Assembly: GCF_009363715.1 (NCBI RefSeq)
Contig: NZ_CP045404.1
Span: forward strand, 2,076,001 to 2,140,000
Direction of reading: 5' to 3'
DNA: 64,000 nucleotides
Origin: Roseovarius sp. THAF9
Lineage (GTDB): Bacteria > Pseudomonadota > Alphaproteobacteria > Rhodobacterales > Rhodobacteraceae
The notes under the pieces are model-generated. The model worked only from the letters and a program-made list of their open reading frames with translations, did not search any database and was not told the origin of the DNA. The position numbers and the translations under genes were made by a program. Below, piece after piece: positions 27,867 to 38,033 of this stretch (positions are counted from its first letter, which is position 1; every line of letters starts with the position of its first letter).

Positions 27867-28989
27867 CCTCGCCCTGCGCCTCGGCGCGGGACTTGCCCGA
27901 CACATCCAGCGCCAGCGTGGCCGCCATGAACGGGTCCAGGTCCCCATCCAGCACACCCTTGGTGTCGCTGGTTTCGTGCCCGGTGCGCAGGTCCTTGACC
28001 ATCTGGTAGGGCTGCAGCACGTATGACCGGATCTGGTTGCCCCAGCCCGCATCCCCCTTGGCCTCGTGCGCGGCGTTGATATCGGCGTTCCGCTTGTCCA
28101 GCTCCAGCTGGTAGAGCCTCGATTTCAGCGCCTTCATGGCGATATCGCGGTTCTGGTGCTGCGACTTTTCCGAACTGGTCACGACGATCCCAGTGGGATG
28201 GTGCGTGATCCGCACCGCCGAGTCGGTCTTGTTCACGTGCTGACCGCCCGCCCCGGAACTGCGGTAGGTGTCGATGCGGATATCGCTGGGATTGACCTCG
28301 ATCTCGATATTGTCATCAACCACCGGGTACACCCAGACAGAACTGAACGACGTATGCCGCTTGGCCGCCGAATCGTAGGGCGAGATGCGCACCAGCCGGT
28401 GCACGCCGGATTCCGATTTCAGCCAGCCATAGGCGTTGTGCCCGCTGATCTTGTAGGCCGCCGACTTGATCCCCGCCTCGTCGCCCGGCGTCTCGGACTG
28501 CAGCTCGACGCTGTAGCCATGCTGCTCGGCCCACCGAACATACATCCGCGCCAGCATGTTGGCCCAGTCGCAGCTTTCCGTACCGCCAGCGCCCGCGTTG
28601 ATCTCCAGGAAGGTGTCGTTGCCGTCCGCCTCGCCGTTCAGCAAGGCCTCCAGTTCCTTCGCCGCCGCCCGCTTGGCCAGACGCCGCAGCGCCTCCTCGG
28701 CTTCGGACACCACCTCGTCATCCTCTTCCATCTCGCCCAACTCGATCAGGCCGGTCTGATCCTCCAGCTCGGCCTTGATGGAATCATGCGTCTCGATGGC
28801 ATCGACCAGCGCCTGCCGCTCACGCATCAGCGCCTGCGCCTTGGCGGGGTCGTCCCACAGGTTGGGATCCTCGACACGGGCATTGAACTCTTCCAGCCGG
28901 TGCTGCGCGGTCTCCCACCCCATCCGCTGGCGCAATAGCTCCAGCGAGGTTTCGATCTCAGAGACAAGCGTTTGTATTTCGGCGCGCAT
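27859..28989 (-). CDS. prfB: Peptide chain release factor 2
   Basis: 376 residues. It ends translation at UGA/UAA. GGQ loop [20 protein letters not shown] and the codon-recognition segment [18 protein letters not shown], where the usual SPF tripeptide reads SPY. The frame is continuous from the MRAEIQTL start: the programmed +1 frameshift used for autoregulation in many bacteria is absent. AAGGA lies about 11 nt before the start at 28989; an upstream in-frame Met at 29031 is less likely. Confidence 0.95.
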   Translation of the reverse strand: MRAEIQTLVSEIETSLELLRQRMGWETAQHRLEEFNARVEDPNLWDDPAKAQALMRERQALVDAIETHDSIKAELEDQTGLIELGEMEEDDEVVSEAEEALRRLAKRAAAKELEALLNGEADGNDTFLEINAGAGGTESCDWANMLARMYVRWAEQHGYSVELQSETPGDEAGIKSAAYKISGHNAYGWLKSESGVHRLVRISPYDSAAKRHTSFSSVWVYPVVDDNIEIEVNPSDIRIDTYRSSGAGGQHVNKTDSAVRITHHPTGIVVTSSEKSQHQNRDIAMKALKSRLYQLELDKRNADINAAHEAKGDAGWGNQIRSYVLQPYQMVKDLRTGHETSDTKGVLDGDLDPFMAATLALDVSGKSRAEAQGEDV

Positions 28990-29087
28990 TTGGGCGATGT
29001 CCTTGGTCTGCTCAGGGCTTGGTGATATCAAGGCCCTTCGCCGCGGACAAGATCATGCGCACCGCCGCGAAGCCGCCGGCCGGCCCG

Positions 29088-31610
29088 TCAGTACAGGCCG
29101 CCCGAGCTCATGTTGCCAAAGCTGGATTTCTGGCCCACCTGCGCCTTGTTCCCGGTCGAGGTCGTGACCTCGCGCACCTGCTCGGTCTCGCCCGCCCGGA
29201 ACAGGTCGAAATCCCCGCCCATCGCGTAACCACCATCGAAGGTGATCCCGAAAAGCGGGTCTTCGCCTTCGCGGAAGCATTCGGACACGACGTTCGCGCC
29301 CGATGCGCCCGCGGGCAGACGCGAGCCGGAATACCGGTCGATATTGATAAAGTCGCAGCCCTCGGGCACCTTGAAGTTGGACCCGCCGTATTTCTGGATC
29401 GCCTTTTCCATGAACGCCTGAAAGACAGGCCCGCACATGGACGACCCATAAGCGCCCCGCCCCATGCCGCGCGGCTGGTCATAGCCGATATAGCAGCCCG
29501 CCGCGATGGTGGACGAAAAGCCCACGAACCACACGTCGCGCGCGTCGTTGGTGGTGCCGGTCTTGCCCGCGATCGGCACCGGCAGGTTGATCGCACCGCG
29601 CGCCGTGCCCCGGTCGACCACCCCCTTCATCATCGAGGTCAGCTGATAGGCCGTCACCGGGTCCATCACGCGTTCGCGGTCGGACACGATCCGTGGACCT
29701 TTCGAGCGCGGGATGCCGGGATCGTTGCAATTCGTGCAATCGCGCGTGTCATGACGGTAAACCGTTCGGCCATAGCGGTCCTGCACCCGGTCCACCAGCG
29801 TCGGTTCCACCCGCTCGCCGCCATTGGCGAACATCGAATAGGCCGCCACCATTTTATACAGCGTGGTTTCTTCGGACCCCAACGCGTTGGCCAGGAACGG
29901 CTTCATGTTGTCGTAGACACCGAATTTCTCGGCATAGCGCGCCACCGTCTCCATCCCGACCTCTTCGGCCAGGCGGATCGTCATCAGGTTCCGGGACTGC
30001 TCGATGCCAGTCCGCAGCGGCGTGGGCCCGTAGAACTTGTTCGACGAGTTCTTGGGCCGCCATAGACCCTGCGGCGTGTTGATCTCGATCGGCGCGTCCA
30101 CGACGATCGTCGCGGGCGTATAGCCGCTATCCAATGCGGAGGCGTAAACGAATGGCTTGAAGCTCGACCCGGGCTGGCGCTTGGCCTGCGTGGCGCGGTT
30201 GAAGACCGAGTGCTGATAGGAAAACCCGCCCTGCATCGCCAGCACGCGGCCGGTGTTAACGTCCATCGCCACGAATCCGCCCTGCACCTGCGGCACCTGC
30301 CGCAGCGTCCAGCGGATAAAGCTGCCGTCGCTGTCCGCTGTCATGCGGCGCACGTGAACGATCTCGCCGCGCTCGAACGTCTGCTGAAAGTTGCCCGGCA
30401 GCCAGGCGATATCTTCGCGCGGGACCACGTGGGGTTCGGCCTCTGTCTCCTCGACCCCCTCGATGCCCAACCGCATCTGCTGGTCCCCGATCTCCAGGAT
30501 CACGGCGGGGTACCACGTACCGTCAAGTTCGATATCGCGCGCAACCCTCGTGTCGGCCAGCGCCGCGCGCCATGCCTCTTCGCTTTCCAGCGCCTCTGCG
30601 GGCAGTGTTTTGCCCGTCCCGCGCCACCGGCCCGTGCCGCGATCATAGGTTTCCAGCTGTTCGCGCAGCGCCTCCGCCGCGATATCCTGCAATTCGCGGT
30701 CGATCGTGGCCCGCACGGCCAACCCGCCGGAAAAGAACTCGCCTTCACCGAAATTCTGGCTCAACTGGCGGCGGATCTCGTCGGTAAAATAATCGCGCGG
30801 CGGCAGCTGCGCTGAAAATGGCTCGAAATCACCGTTCTGAACTGAACGCAGCGGCATCGCCACCTCGGTCTCGTAGCTGGCCTCGTCGATATACCCGTTC
30901 TCGTACATCTCTTTCAGCACGAAGTTGCGCCGCTTCATCAGCCGCTCTGCTTCGCGCACCGGATGATAATCCGACGGCGCCTTCGGCATCGACGCCAGGA
31001 ACGCTGCCTCGTGCGGTGCCAATTCCCGCAGGGGCTTGTTGAAATAGGTCTGCGCCGCCGCCGTCACGCCATAGGAGTTCTGGCCAAGGAAGATCTCGTT
31101 CATGTAAAGCTCGAGGATGTCTTCCTTGCTCAGCGTCTCCTCGATCCGCGTGGCAAGGATGATTTCCTTGATCTTGCGCTCGATGCGCCGGTCGCCGGAC
31201 AACAGGAAGTTCTTCATCACCTGCTGGGTGATGGTGGACGCGCCGCGTACGTTCTGTCCGCGCGACCGCACCGCCTCGACCATTGCCGCGGCGATCCCGC
31301 GCGCGTCGTAGCCGCCATGGCTATAGAAATTCTTGTCCTCGGCCGAGATGAACGCCTGTTTCACCAGATCGGGAATATCCTCGGCCGGGGTGAACAGCCG
31401 CCGCTCGCGGCTGAACTCGTCTATGATGCGCCCTTCGCCCGAATAAATCCGGCTGATCGTCGGCGGGGTGTAGTTGGCCAGGCTTTCATGGCTGGGAAGG
31501 TCTTTGCCATAGATATGAAACACCGCGCCAATCGACAGCGCGATCACCACGACGACAAGCGTCACGAGGCTGAAGATGGTGCCAAGGAAAGTGGTGATGG
31601 GTCTCAACAA
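29088..31610 (-). CDS. mrcA: Penicillin-binding protein 1A (class A)
   Basis: About 840 residues. A membrane anchor at the N-terminus is followed by a GT51 transglycosylase (EDKNFYSHGGYDARGIAAAM, RGASTITQQVMKNF) and a transpeptidase with SxxK in PGSSFKPFVYASAL, SxN as SRN in GIEQSRNLMTIRL and KTG in GKTGTTNDARDVWFVG. It polymerises and crosslinks peptidoglycan. No ATG begins the frame: the likely start is the tandem TTG at 31605-31610, with AAGGA 8 nt upstream. It lies downstream of the amidase AmiC-type gene on the same strand. Confidence 0.93.
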   Translation of the reverse strand: MLRPITTFLGTIFSLVTLVVVVIALSIGAVFHIYGKDLPSHESLANYTPPTISRIYSGEGRIIDEFSRERRLFTPAEDIPDLVKQAFISAEDKNFYSHGGYDARGIAAAMVEAVRSRGQNVRGASTITQQVMKNFLLSGDRRIERKIKEIILATRIEETLSKEDILELYMNEIFLGQNSYGVTAAAQTYFNKPLRELAPHEAAFLASMPKAPSDYHPVREAERLMKRRNFVLKEMYENGYIDEASYETEVAMPLRSVQNGDFEPFSAQLPPRDYFTDEIRRQLSQNFGEGEFFSGGLAVRATIDRELQDIAAEALREQLETYDRGTGRWRGTGKTLPAEALESEEAWRAALADTRVARDIELDGTWYPAVILEIGDQQMRLGIEGVEETEAEPHVVPREDIAWLPGNFQQTFERGEIVHVRRMTADSDGSFIRWTLRQVPQVQGGFVAMDVNTGRVLAMQGGFSYQHSVFNRATQAKRQPGSSFKPFVYASALDSGYTPATIVVDAPIEINTPQGLWRPKNSSNKFYGPTPLRTGIEQSRNLMTIRLAEEVGMETVARYAEKFGVYDNMKPFLANALGSEETTLYKMVAAYSMFANGGERVEPTLVDRVQDRYGRTVYRHDTRDCTNCNDPGIPRSKGPRIVSDRERVMDPVTAYQLTSMMKGVVDRGTARGAINLPVPIAGKTGTTNDARDVWFVGFSSTIAAGCYIGYDQPRGMGRGAYGSSMCGPVFQAFMEKAIQKYGGSNFKVPEGCDFINIDRYSGSRLPAGASGANVVSECFREGEDPLFGITFDGGYAMGGDFDLFRAGETEQVREVTTSTGNKAQVGQKSSFGNMSSGGLY

Positions 31611-31698
31611 GGCAAAGGTCCTTTCACAGTCGCCCTCGTATAGTGGTCGCCGCAAAGCGCGTCAAAACACATTCCCGCGCGGGGCGACCATAAGCGCC

Positions 31699-32910
31699 TC
31701 ATTGCCGCACCAGTTCGGCATTGGCGGCGTCGGCCATCCTCCAGGCGACGACCGCATCGCTCACGGCCTGTGCCATCCGGTCCCGCCAGGCCTTGTCGGC
31801 GATATTCGCGCGGTCGCGCTCCGAGCTCAGAAATCCCACTTCGAGCAGGACAGACGGGATATCCGGCGACTTCAGCACCGAAAACCCGGCCATCCGCATC
31901 GGGCGCGAATTCAGCGGCAGGCCGTTTTCGCGAATGCCTAGTTGAATCGCCTTGGCAAGCTGGCCTGCGCGGGGCTGTGTTTCCAGCCGGGCCAGGTCCA
32001 TCAGCACGTCGGCGACCGTGTCATCCGAGCCGGTCAGATCGATCCCGGCCAGCAGGTCAGCCCGGTCATGCCGCTCGGCCAGTGCCTCGGACGCCTTGTC
32101 GGACGCGCTGTCGGACAAGGTATAGACGGTCGCACCATGCGCCCGCCCCTCGCTCAGCGCATCGGCATGAAGCGACAGAAACAGTTCAGCTCCGGCCTGG
32201 TGCGCGATGGCCACCCGCCGCTCCAGCGACACGAAACTGTCATCGTCGCGCGTCAGAACCACCCGGATGTCGGCGTCGCGCAACAGCACGTCTTTCATCT
32301 CCCGTGCCAGCGCCAGCATCAGATCCTTTTCCGCCAGACCGTCCATTTCGGCCCCAGGGTCGATCCCGCCATGGCCCGGGTCGATCACCACGGTAAAGGG
32401 TCTGTCCGCGTCCTTGTCTGGCCGCTCCAGTCCAGAGGCCTTGCGCAGGTCCCAACCCGGCAGGTCGGGCGCGCCGGCGGCCGCGGCGAACGCCTCTGGT
32501 GTCGCCTCCTCCAGTTCGATCACAAGCTGCGCCGTGCCGCTTTCCGCGTTCAGCGCCATATCGGCGGCATCAACGGCAAACGGCCCCGTCAAATCGACCA
32601 CCATGCGCGACCAGCCGGGCTGAAACGACCCCACGCGCACCTCGCGCGCCCGCTCCGCCATGTCCAGAAGCGTACCGTCCACGCCGCGCCAGTCCACTTC
32701 GCGGAAGTCGACCACCAGCCGCTCCGGCGCGTCCAGCGTGAACACGCGCCACGGCACGCCCTGGCTCAGCGCCAGTTCCAGAACCAGCCCCTGCCGCGTG
32801 TCCGCCAGGCGCGATCCCTCCATGTCGACACGCGCCAAGCCTCCAAAGGTCTGCGCGGTCGCACCCATTGCCCAAAGGCACATTATCAAAGCCAGAAACA
32901 CCCGGATCAT
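31699..32910 (-). CDS. N-acetylmuramoyl-L-alanine amidase (AmiC type)
   Basis: 403 residues. Signal peptide to about residue 19; an AMIN domain (about 25-135) that binds peptidoglycan or septal protein; and a zinc amidase_3 domain with DPGHGGIDPGAEMDGLAEKD, LSLHADAL and LLEVGFLSSERDRANI carrying the His/Glu/His ligands and catalytic Glu. It splits daughter cells by removing stem peptides. Adjacent to PBP1A, making a small cell-wall unit. Confidence 0.93.
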   Translation of the reverse strand: MIRVFLALIMCLWAMGATAQTFGGLARVDMEGSRLADTRQGLVLELALSQGVPWRVFTLDAPERLVVDFREVDWRGVDGTLLDMAERAREVRVGSFQPGWSRMVVDLTGPFAVDAADMALNAESGTAQLVIELEEATPEAFAAAAGAPDLPGWDLRKASGLERPDKDADRPFTVVIDPGHGGIDPGAEMDGLAEKDLMLALAREMKDVLLRDADIRVVLTRDDDSFVSLERRVAIAHQAGAELFLSLHADALSEGRAHGATVYTLSDSASDKASEALAERHDRADLLAGIDLTGSDDTVADVLMDLARLETQPRAGQLAKAIQLGIRENGLPLNSRPMRMAGFSVLKSPDIPSVLLEVGFLSSERDRANIADKAWRDRMAQAVSDAVVAWRMADAANAELVRQ

Positions 32911-33124
32911 ACTGCTCAGCCGCTTTCATCGGTCTTGTTGAACCAGACCTTACACCAGCCCCGGCGATTCCCACAGCCCGCTTTTTCGCTGCTCTGACGA
33001 TACGTCCGGTCCAAAGCGGCATCCACGCACACTCATCACGATCCGGGGATCGGGCCTCTATCGCCTTGACGTTGCCGCCATGAAACCCGACACATGCCAC
33101 GTCTTACGTACAGGAGAGCCCCGG

Positions 33125-33877
33125 ATGATCCGCCCCCTTGTCTCAGCGACAGCCCTGACCCTGAGTTGCGCCCTGCCCCTCAGCGCGCTTGACCTCGAGT
33201 CCATGTCCGACGCCGAACGCGACGCCTTCCGCGAGGAAGTTCGCGCCTACCTTCTGGAAAATCCGGAAGTGATTATGGAGGCCGTCTCGGTCCTGGAACA
33301 GCGCGAGGCCGAGGCGCAGGCGCAGAACGATCAGGACCTTGTCGCGGCCAACGCGGACGCGCTTTTCAACGACGAAAGTTCCTGGGTCGGCGGCAATCCC
33401 GAGGGCGACATCACGCTGGTCGAGTTCATCGACTACCGTTGCGGCTATTGCAAACGCGCCCACCCCGAGGTCACCAACCTTCTGGAGGAAGACGGCAACA
33501 TTCGCTTCGTTTTGAAAGAGTTTCCGATCCTCGGCGAACAGTCGGTGACCGCCTCGCGCTTTGCCATCGCCACGCGGCAGGTGGCCGGGGATGACGCCTA
33601 TCATTCCGTCAGCGAGGCGCTGATTGCCTATTCCGGTGATATCACCGAACCGGCGCTGCGCCGGATCGCCGAACCGCTCGACCTTCCGTTCGACGAGATC
33701 ATCGCGAAAATGGGAAGCGACGCCGTCTCCGAGGTGATCGAGACCAACCACGCGCTTGGTCGCGCCCTTCAGATTTCCGGCACACCGTCCTTCGTGATGG
33801 AAAACCAGATGCTGCGTGGCTACGTCCCGCAAGCCGAGATGGAACTGATCGCAGAGGATATCCGCAACGGCGGGTAG
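33125..33877 (+). CDS. DsbA-like thiol oxidoreductase, Com1 type
   Basis: 250 residues. Signal peptide to about residue 18-20, then a helical segment (residues 22-75) and a DsbA/thioredoxin domain with catalytic CGYC inside IDYRCGYCKRAHPEV and the cis-Pro loop SGTPSFVM. It oxidises or isomerises disulfides in the periplasm. The N-terminal alpha-helical extension is usual in the Com1/ScsC-like group. ATG at 33125 follows AGGAGAG; an upstream in-frame Met at 33080 has no ribosome-binding site. Confidence 0.92.
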   Translation: MIRPLVSATALTLSCALPLSALDLESMSDAERDAFREEVRAYLLENPEVIMEAVSVLEQREAEAQAQNDQDLVAANADALFNDESSWVGGNPEGDITLVEFIDYRCGYCKRAHPEVTNLLEEDGNIRFVLKEFPILGEQSVTASRFAIATRQVAGDDAYHSVSEALIAYSGDITEPALRRIAEPLDLPFDEIIAKMGSDAVSEVIETNHALGRALQISGTPSFVMENQMLRGYVPQAEMELIAEDIRNGG

Positions 33878-33916
33878 CCACGCGAAGAGCCGCCCGCAAG
33901 CCGTTGGAATGTAGTC

Positions 33917-35050
33917 TTATTCCGCGGCTTGCGCGCCTTCCGCCTCCTCGGCCTCCAGTGCGGCGGCCTTCTTCTCGACCTCTTCGACAATATGCTCGAT
34001 CATCTGGTCGTTCGACATCTTGTGGCTGGCCTTCCCGGCCAGATAGACCATGCCGCTGCCCGCGCCCCCGCCGGTAAAGCCCACGTCGGTCATCAGCGCC
34101 TCGCCCGGCCCGTTGACCACGCATCCGATGATGCTCAGGCTCATCGGTGTCTTGATATGCTCCAGCCGTTCTTCCAGCGTTTCGACCGTCTTTATCACGT
34201 CAAAGCCCTGCCGCGCGCAGCTGGGGCAGGAAATGATATTGACCCCGCGATGCCGCAGACCCAGCGACTTCAGGATCTCGTAGCCGACCTTGACCTCCTC
34301 GACCGGATCGGCAGAAAGACTGACCCGGATCGTGTCGCCAATCCCCATCCACAGCAGATTGCCAAGACCGATGGCACTCTTGATCGTGCCCGATGTCAGC
34401 CCCCCCGCCTCGGTGATCCCAAGGTGAATGGGCGCGTCCGTCGCCTCTGCCAGTGCCTGGTAGGCGGCGGCAGCCATGAAAACGTCCGACGCCTTGCAGC
34501 TGATCTTGAATTCGTGAAAGTCGTTGTCTTCCAGCACCTTGATATGATCGAGCCCGGACTCCACCATCGCCTCGGGCGTGGGCTCGCCATACTTGTCTAA
34601 CAGGTGCTTCTCCAGCGACCCGGCATTCACGCCGATGCGCATGGAACAGCCGTGGTCGCGCGCCGCCTTGATGACCTCGCGCAACCGGTCCTGACTGCCG
34701 ATATTGCCGGGATTGATCCGAAGACAGGCCGCGCCCGCCTCGGCCGCCTCGATGCCGCGGCGATAGTGAAAATGGATATCCGCCACGATCGGCACCGGGC
34801 TTTCGCGGACGATCTCCTTCAACGCCTTTGAGCTGTCCTCATCCGGCACCGAGACACGCACGATATCGGCACCGGCATCGGCGGCGGCTTGAACCTGCGC
34901 GATGGTGCCCGGGATGTCCGTCGTCGCGGTATTGGTCATCGTCTGCACGCTGATCGGCGCATCGCCCCCGACGGGGACATCGCCCACCATGATCCGGCGG
35001 CTTGTTCGACGGTAAATGTTACGCCATGGACGAATGTGGTTCAGGGACAT
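33917..35050 (-). CDS. ispG: 4-hydroxy-3-methylbut-2-enyl diphosphate synthase (flavodoxin)
   Basis: 377 residues. An iron-sulfur enzyme of the MEP isoprenoid route that reductively opens MEcPP to HMBPP. The cluster ligands are in [12 protein letters not shown] and [13 protein letters not shown] (three Cys and a Glu). The start [12 protein letters not shown] at 35050 has GAAGG 8 nt upstream and matches relatives; the open frame extends six codons more. The C-terminal Ala/Glu tail is unremarkable. Confidence 0.96.
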   Translation of the reverse strand: MSLNHIRPWRNIYRRTSRRIMVGDVPVGGDAPISVQTMTNTATTDIPGTIAQVQAAADAGADIVRVSVPDEDSSKALKEIVRESPVPIVADIHFHYRRGIEAAEAGAACLRINPGNIGSQDRLREVIKAARDHGCSMRIGVNAGSLEKHLLDKYGEPTPEAMVESGLDHIKVLEDNDFHEFKISCKASDVFMAAAAYQALAEATDAPIHLGITEAGGLTSGTIKSAIGLGNLLWMGIGDTIRVSLSADPVEEVKVGYEILKSLGLRHRGVNIISCPSCARQGFDVIKTVETLEERLEHIKTPMSLSIIGCVVNGPGEALMTDVGFTGGGAGSGMVYLAGKASHKMSNDQMIEHIVEEVEKKAAALEAEEAEGAQAAE

Positions 35051-35146
35051 CTTTGCGCCTTCAGCCAAGTGTGCTTGTTACGCCAAACGTAAGCAGGCAA
35101 GTCGTGGATGACAATGCGGTCGCCGTGATTTGCCAGCCCTGCGCGA

Positions 35147-36421
35147 TCACTCCTGGATCGGTGTCTCGGCGCGGGACTCAAGCTCGGCGACATAGCGGGA
35201 CAGGTCCTGGTCCGCCTCCAGATTCGCAACAGGTAAGGCGTCCGCAAGCATCTGGGAGTCGAGCGGAAGGCCGGATGTCACCTGCCCACGTTGCCCGGCC
35301 GGGCCGTGATGCACGCCGTTGACCGCGAAATAAATCGCCCCGCTTTCGCCGATCCGGATCGTCGGCGCATCTTCCATCACCGGCACATCCCACGTGTCGC
35401 CGGCATTCATGATCGATTCGTAGATAACGCTGCCATCCGGAGCCTGCACCCGCACCCAAGCGGGGCGCACTGCAACCATCTTCACGCCCGCCGGCTGTTC
35501 GGCCAAAACTTGCGGGCTTTGACGCAGCTGGTCCTGAGGCTCCTGAACTTCAGTGACCTGGGTCGCGCCCTCGGTTGCCGAGGCATAATCGGGCGACGTC
35601 CGGTCTGCTTCGGGCAGATTGCCGCCGAACGCGCCCATTTCGGCCGGGTTCAGAGTCGAGATCGGGGCATCCCGCGCGATCATGACCGGAACCTCCAGCG
35701 CCTCGGGCCGGTACAGCCGATCCAGCCGTTCGTCCCGCGGAGCGTTGAACACCGATGCGGTCGTTGCAGGGTCGTTCTCCTGCGTCTCGCCACTATTGTT
35801 CGCAGCCGTAACGGCACCTTCGAGCGGGTCGAGGTCGCTCAGAACCGCGGGCGTATTTTCCACCGGCGCGAACTGGACGCGCTGCACTTCGTTCAGAATG
35901 CTCCATCCGCCGTATCCCAACCCACCGATCAGCAGGGCCAGAACCATGACCGAACCGATCGCACCGGGCTCGATCCGCGCCAGGAAAGATTCCGTGGCCG
36001 GCACGAACGGCGTCTTGGGCAGGGCGATGGGATCTTCCTTGCGCGACTGCCGGCGCAGCGGCCCTGCATCCGGGCGACGGATGCTGCTGGCCTCGGCCGA
36101 CATGCCATGCGCGATGGAAAAACCGCTTTCTGCGCAGAAGCCCGCGAAGGCCCTGTCTGGATCCATGTTCAGGTAACGGGCGTAGGACCGGACGTAACCG
36201 GGAATGAACCCCGGCGTGTCGAAAGCGTCCGGGTCACAATTCTCGATCGCCGCGATATACGATGCCTTGATGCGAAGCTCGCGCTCGACATCCAGAAGGG
36301 ATTTTCCGATGGTTGCGCGCTCGCCGCGCATCAGGTCACCGAGGCGCAACTCAAACGCGTCGAAGCCGCGCGGCTCGACGTCCGTCTCCCCCGTATTCCG
36401 CTTGGATCGGAACCCAATCAT
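35147..36421 (-). CDS. RodZ-like protein: helix-turn-helix, membrane anchor, C-terminal DUF4115 domain
   Basis: 424 residues. The N-terminal HTH_25 region (about 25-100: ERATIGKSLLDVERELRIKA, AAIENCDPDAFDTPGFIPGY) is the MreB-binding fold of RodZ; a membrane helix (IGSVMVLALLIGGLGYGGW) follows near residue 170, then a disordered acidic linker and a C-terminal beta domain with VRVQAPDGSVIYESIM and GDTWDVPV. This suggests a role in cell shape through the MreB system. It lies between ispG and hemA, as often seen in relatives. The chosen start MIGFRSKR at 36421 is supported by GAGGG 10 nt upstream. Confidence 0.85.
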   Translation of the reverse strand: MIGFRSKRNTGETDVEPRGFDAFELRLGDLMRGERATIGKSLLDVERELRIKASYIAAIENCDPDAFDTPGFIPGYVRSYARYLNMDPDRAFAGFCAESGFSIAHGMSAEASSIRRPDAGPLRRQSRKEDPIALPKTPFVPATESFLARIEPGAIGSVMVLALLIGGLGYGGWSILNEVQRVQFAPVENTPAVLSDLDPLEGAVTAANNSGETQENDPATTASVFNAPRDERLDRLYRPEALEVPVMIARDAPISTLNPAEMGAFGGNLPEADRTSPDYASATEGATQVTEVQEPQDQLRQSPQVLAEQPAGVKMVAVRPAWVRVQAPDGSVIYESIMNAGDTWDVPVMEDAPTIRIGESGAIYFAVNGVHHGPAGQRGQVTSGLPLDSQMLADALPVANLEADQDLSRYVAELESRAETPIQE

Positions 36422-36560
36422 CAGGTTCTGCCCTCTAACTTCGTGCCTGTGTTTGTCCCGCCGTGCGAAAACCCTATTCCGGGTCTGTCCGATTCGCACG
36501 ATGCCCTTCTTGTTTACGCTGTATTAGCATAGCACAAGAAACAATGCACCTGTGACGATA

Positions 36561-37784
36561 TTATGCTGACAATTCGGCACGATTCAGCGCGCAATGGCTC
36601 CAAAGTTCATCCATCGCGTTAACGAGATGATCCATCTCGCGCGGGCCATGCACCGGTGACGGGGTAAAGCGCAGCCGCTCGGTGCCGCGCGGCACAGTCG
36701 GGAAATTGATCGGCTGCACATAAATGCCGTACCCGTCCAACAGCATGTCCGACAGCTGCTTGGTGTGCACCGGGTCGCCCACGATCACCGGCACGATATG
36801 GGTACCATGGTCGATGATCGGCAGCCCCAGCCCCTTCAGCCGCAGTTTCAGAATACCGGCCTGGGTCTGATGCTGGTCGCGCAAATCCTGATCGTGCTTG
36901 AGATGCGCGACGGAGGCCGCGGCCCCCGCAGCCACGGCCGGCGGCAGCGACGTTGTAAAGATGAAGCCCGGCGCATAAGACCTTATGGCGTCACACATTT
37001 TCTCGCTTGCAGCGATATAGCCGCCCATCACGCCAAAGGCCTTGGCCAATGTGCCGTTGATGATGTCGATCCGGTGCATCAGCCGGTCACGCTCCGCCAC
37101 ACCACCGCCGCGGGGCCCGTACATGCCCACCGCGTGCACCTCGTCCAGGTAGGTCAGCGCGCCGAACCCCTCGGCGATATCGCAAATGTCGGCGATGGGC
37201 CCGAAATCCCCGTCCATCGAGTAGATCGACTCGAACGCGATCAGCTTGGGCGCGTCGGGATCGTCCGCCGCCATCATCTCGCGCAGGTGATCCAGATCGT
37301 TGTGCCGGAAGATCCGCTTTGCCCCGCCATTGCGGCGAATGCCCTCGATCATCGAGGCATGGTTCAGCGAATCCGAATAGATGATCAGCCCCGGAAACAG
37401 TTTCGGCAACGTGGACAATGTCGCGTCATTGGCGATGTAGGCCGAGGTGAACAGCAGCGATGCCTCCTTGCCGTGAAGATCGGCCAGTTCGGCCTCCAGC
37501 CGCTTGTGGTAAACCGTCGTGCCCGAGATGTTGCGCGTGCCGCCCGATCCTGCACCGGTGGCGTCCAGCGCCTCGTGCATCGCTTCCAGCACGACAGGAT
37601 GCTGCCCCATGCCAAGGTAATCGTTTCCGCACCACACGGTAATGGGTTGCTCCACCCCGTCGGGCCGCTTCCACACCGCGTGCGGGAACTGGCCGTTCGT
37701 CCGTTCGATATCGATGAAGGTGCGGTACCGCCCTTCCTCGTGAAGACGGCTCAATGCAGCTTCAAGCTTGGCAGTGTAATCCAC
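36561..37784 (-). CDS. hemA: 5-aminolevulinate synthase
   Basis: 407 residues. PLP-dependent condensation of glycine and succinyl-CoA (C4 pathway), the first step of tetrapyrrole synthesis in Alphaproteobacteria. Motifs: [45 protein letters not shown] and the PLP-lysine region [15 protein letters not shown]. No FNR box is visible upstream between 37785 and 38033, unlike in some phototrophic relatives. Confidence 0.97.
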   Translation of the reverse strand: MDYTAKLEAALSRLHEEGRYRTFIDIERTNGQFPHAVWKRPDGVEQPITVWCGNDYLGMGQHPVVLEAMHEALDATGAGSGGTRNISGTTVYHKRLEAELADLHGKEASLLFTSAYIANDATLSTLPKLFPGLIIYSDSLNHASMIEGIRRNGGAKRIFRHNDLDHLREMMAADDPDAPKLIAFESIYSMDGDFGPIADICDIAEGFGALTYLDEVHAVGMYGPRGGGVAERDRLMHRIDIINGTLAKAFGVMGGYIAASEKMCDAIRSYAPGFIFTTSLPPAVAAGAAASVAHLKHDQDLRDQHQTQAGILKLRLKGLGLPIIDHGTHIVPVIVGDPVHTKQLSDMLLDGYGIYVQPINFPTVPRGTERLRFTPSPVHGPREMDHLVNAMDELWSHCALNRAELSA

Positions 37785-38033
37785 GCGGATCCCCTCCTGG
37801 CAGTCTGACGAGAGCGCGGCGCGGGGGCGTGCAGCTTCGCCATTTGTGCGCCGGATATAAGTTTAAGGCTTCCCGCGCAACAGGTTACAAATTGCCACGC
37901 CCCGGCCCGGCTGGCAACAGCGGCCCGGCCCTTCCTTTGGTCGCAAGGGCACGCCCGCGCCCCGATCCCGCTGGACAGCGCGGCGCGCGATGGTAGGGTC
38001 CGCGCAACAACCCCTTCAGACCGGAGCCCGCGC

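Noticed and set aside
37785..38033. FNR box upstream of hemA
   Set aside because: No TTGAT-N4-ATCAA or close variant found in this interval.
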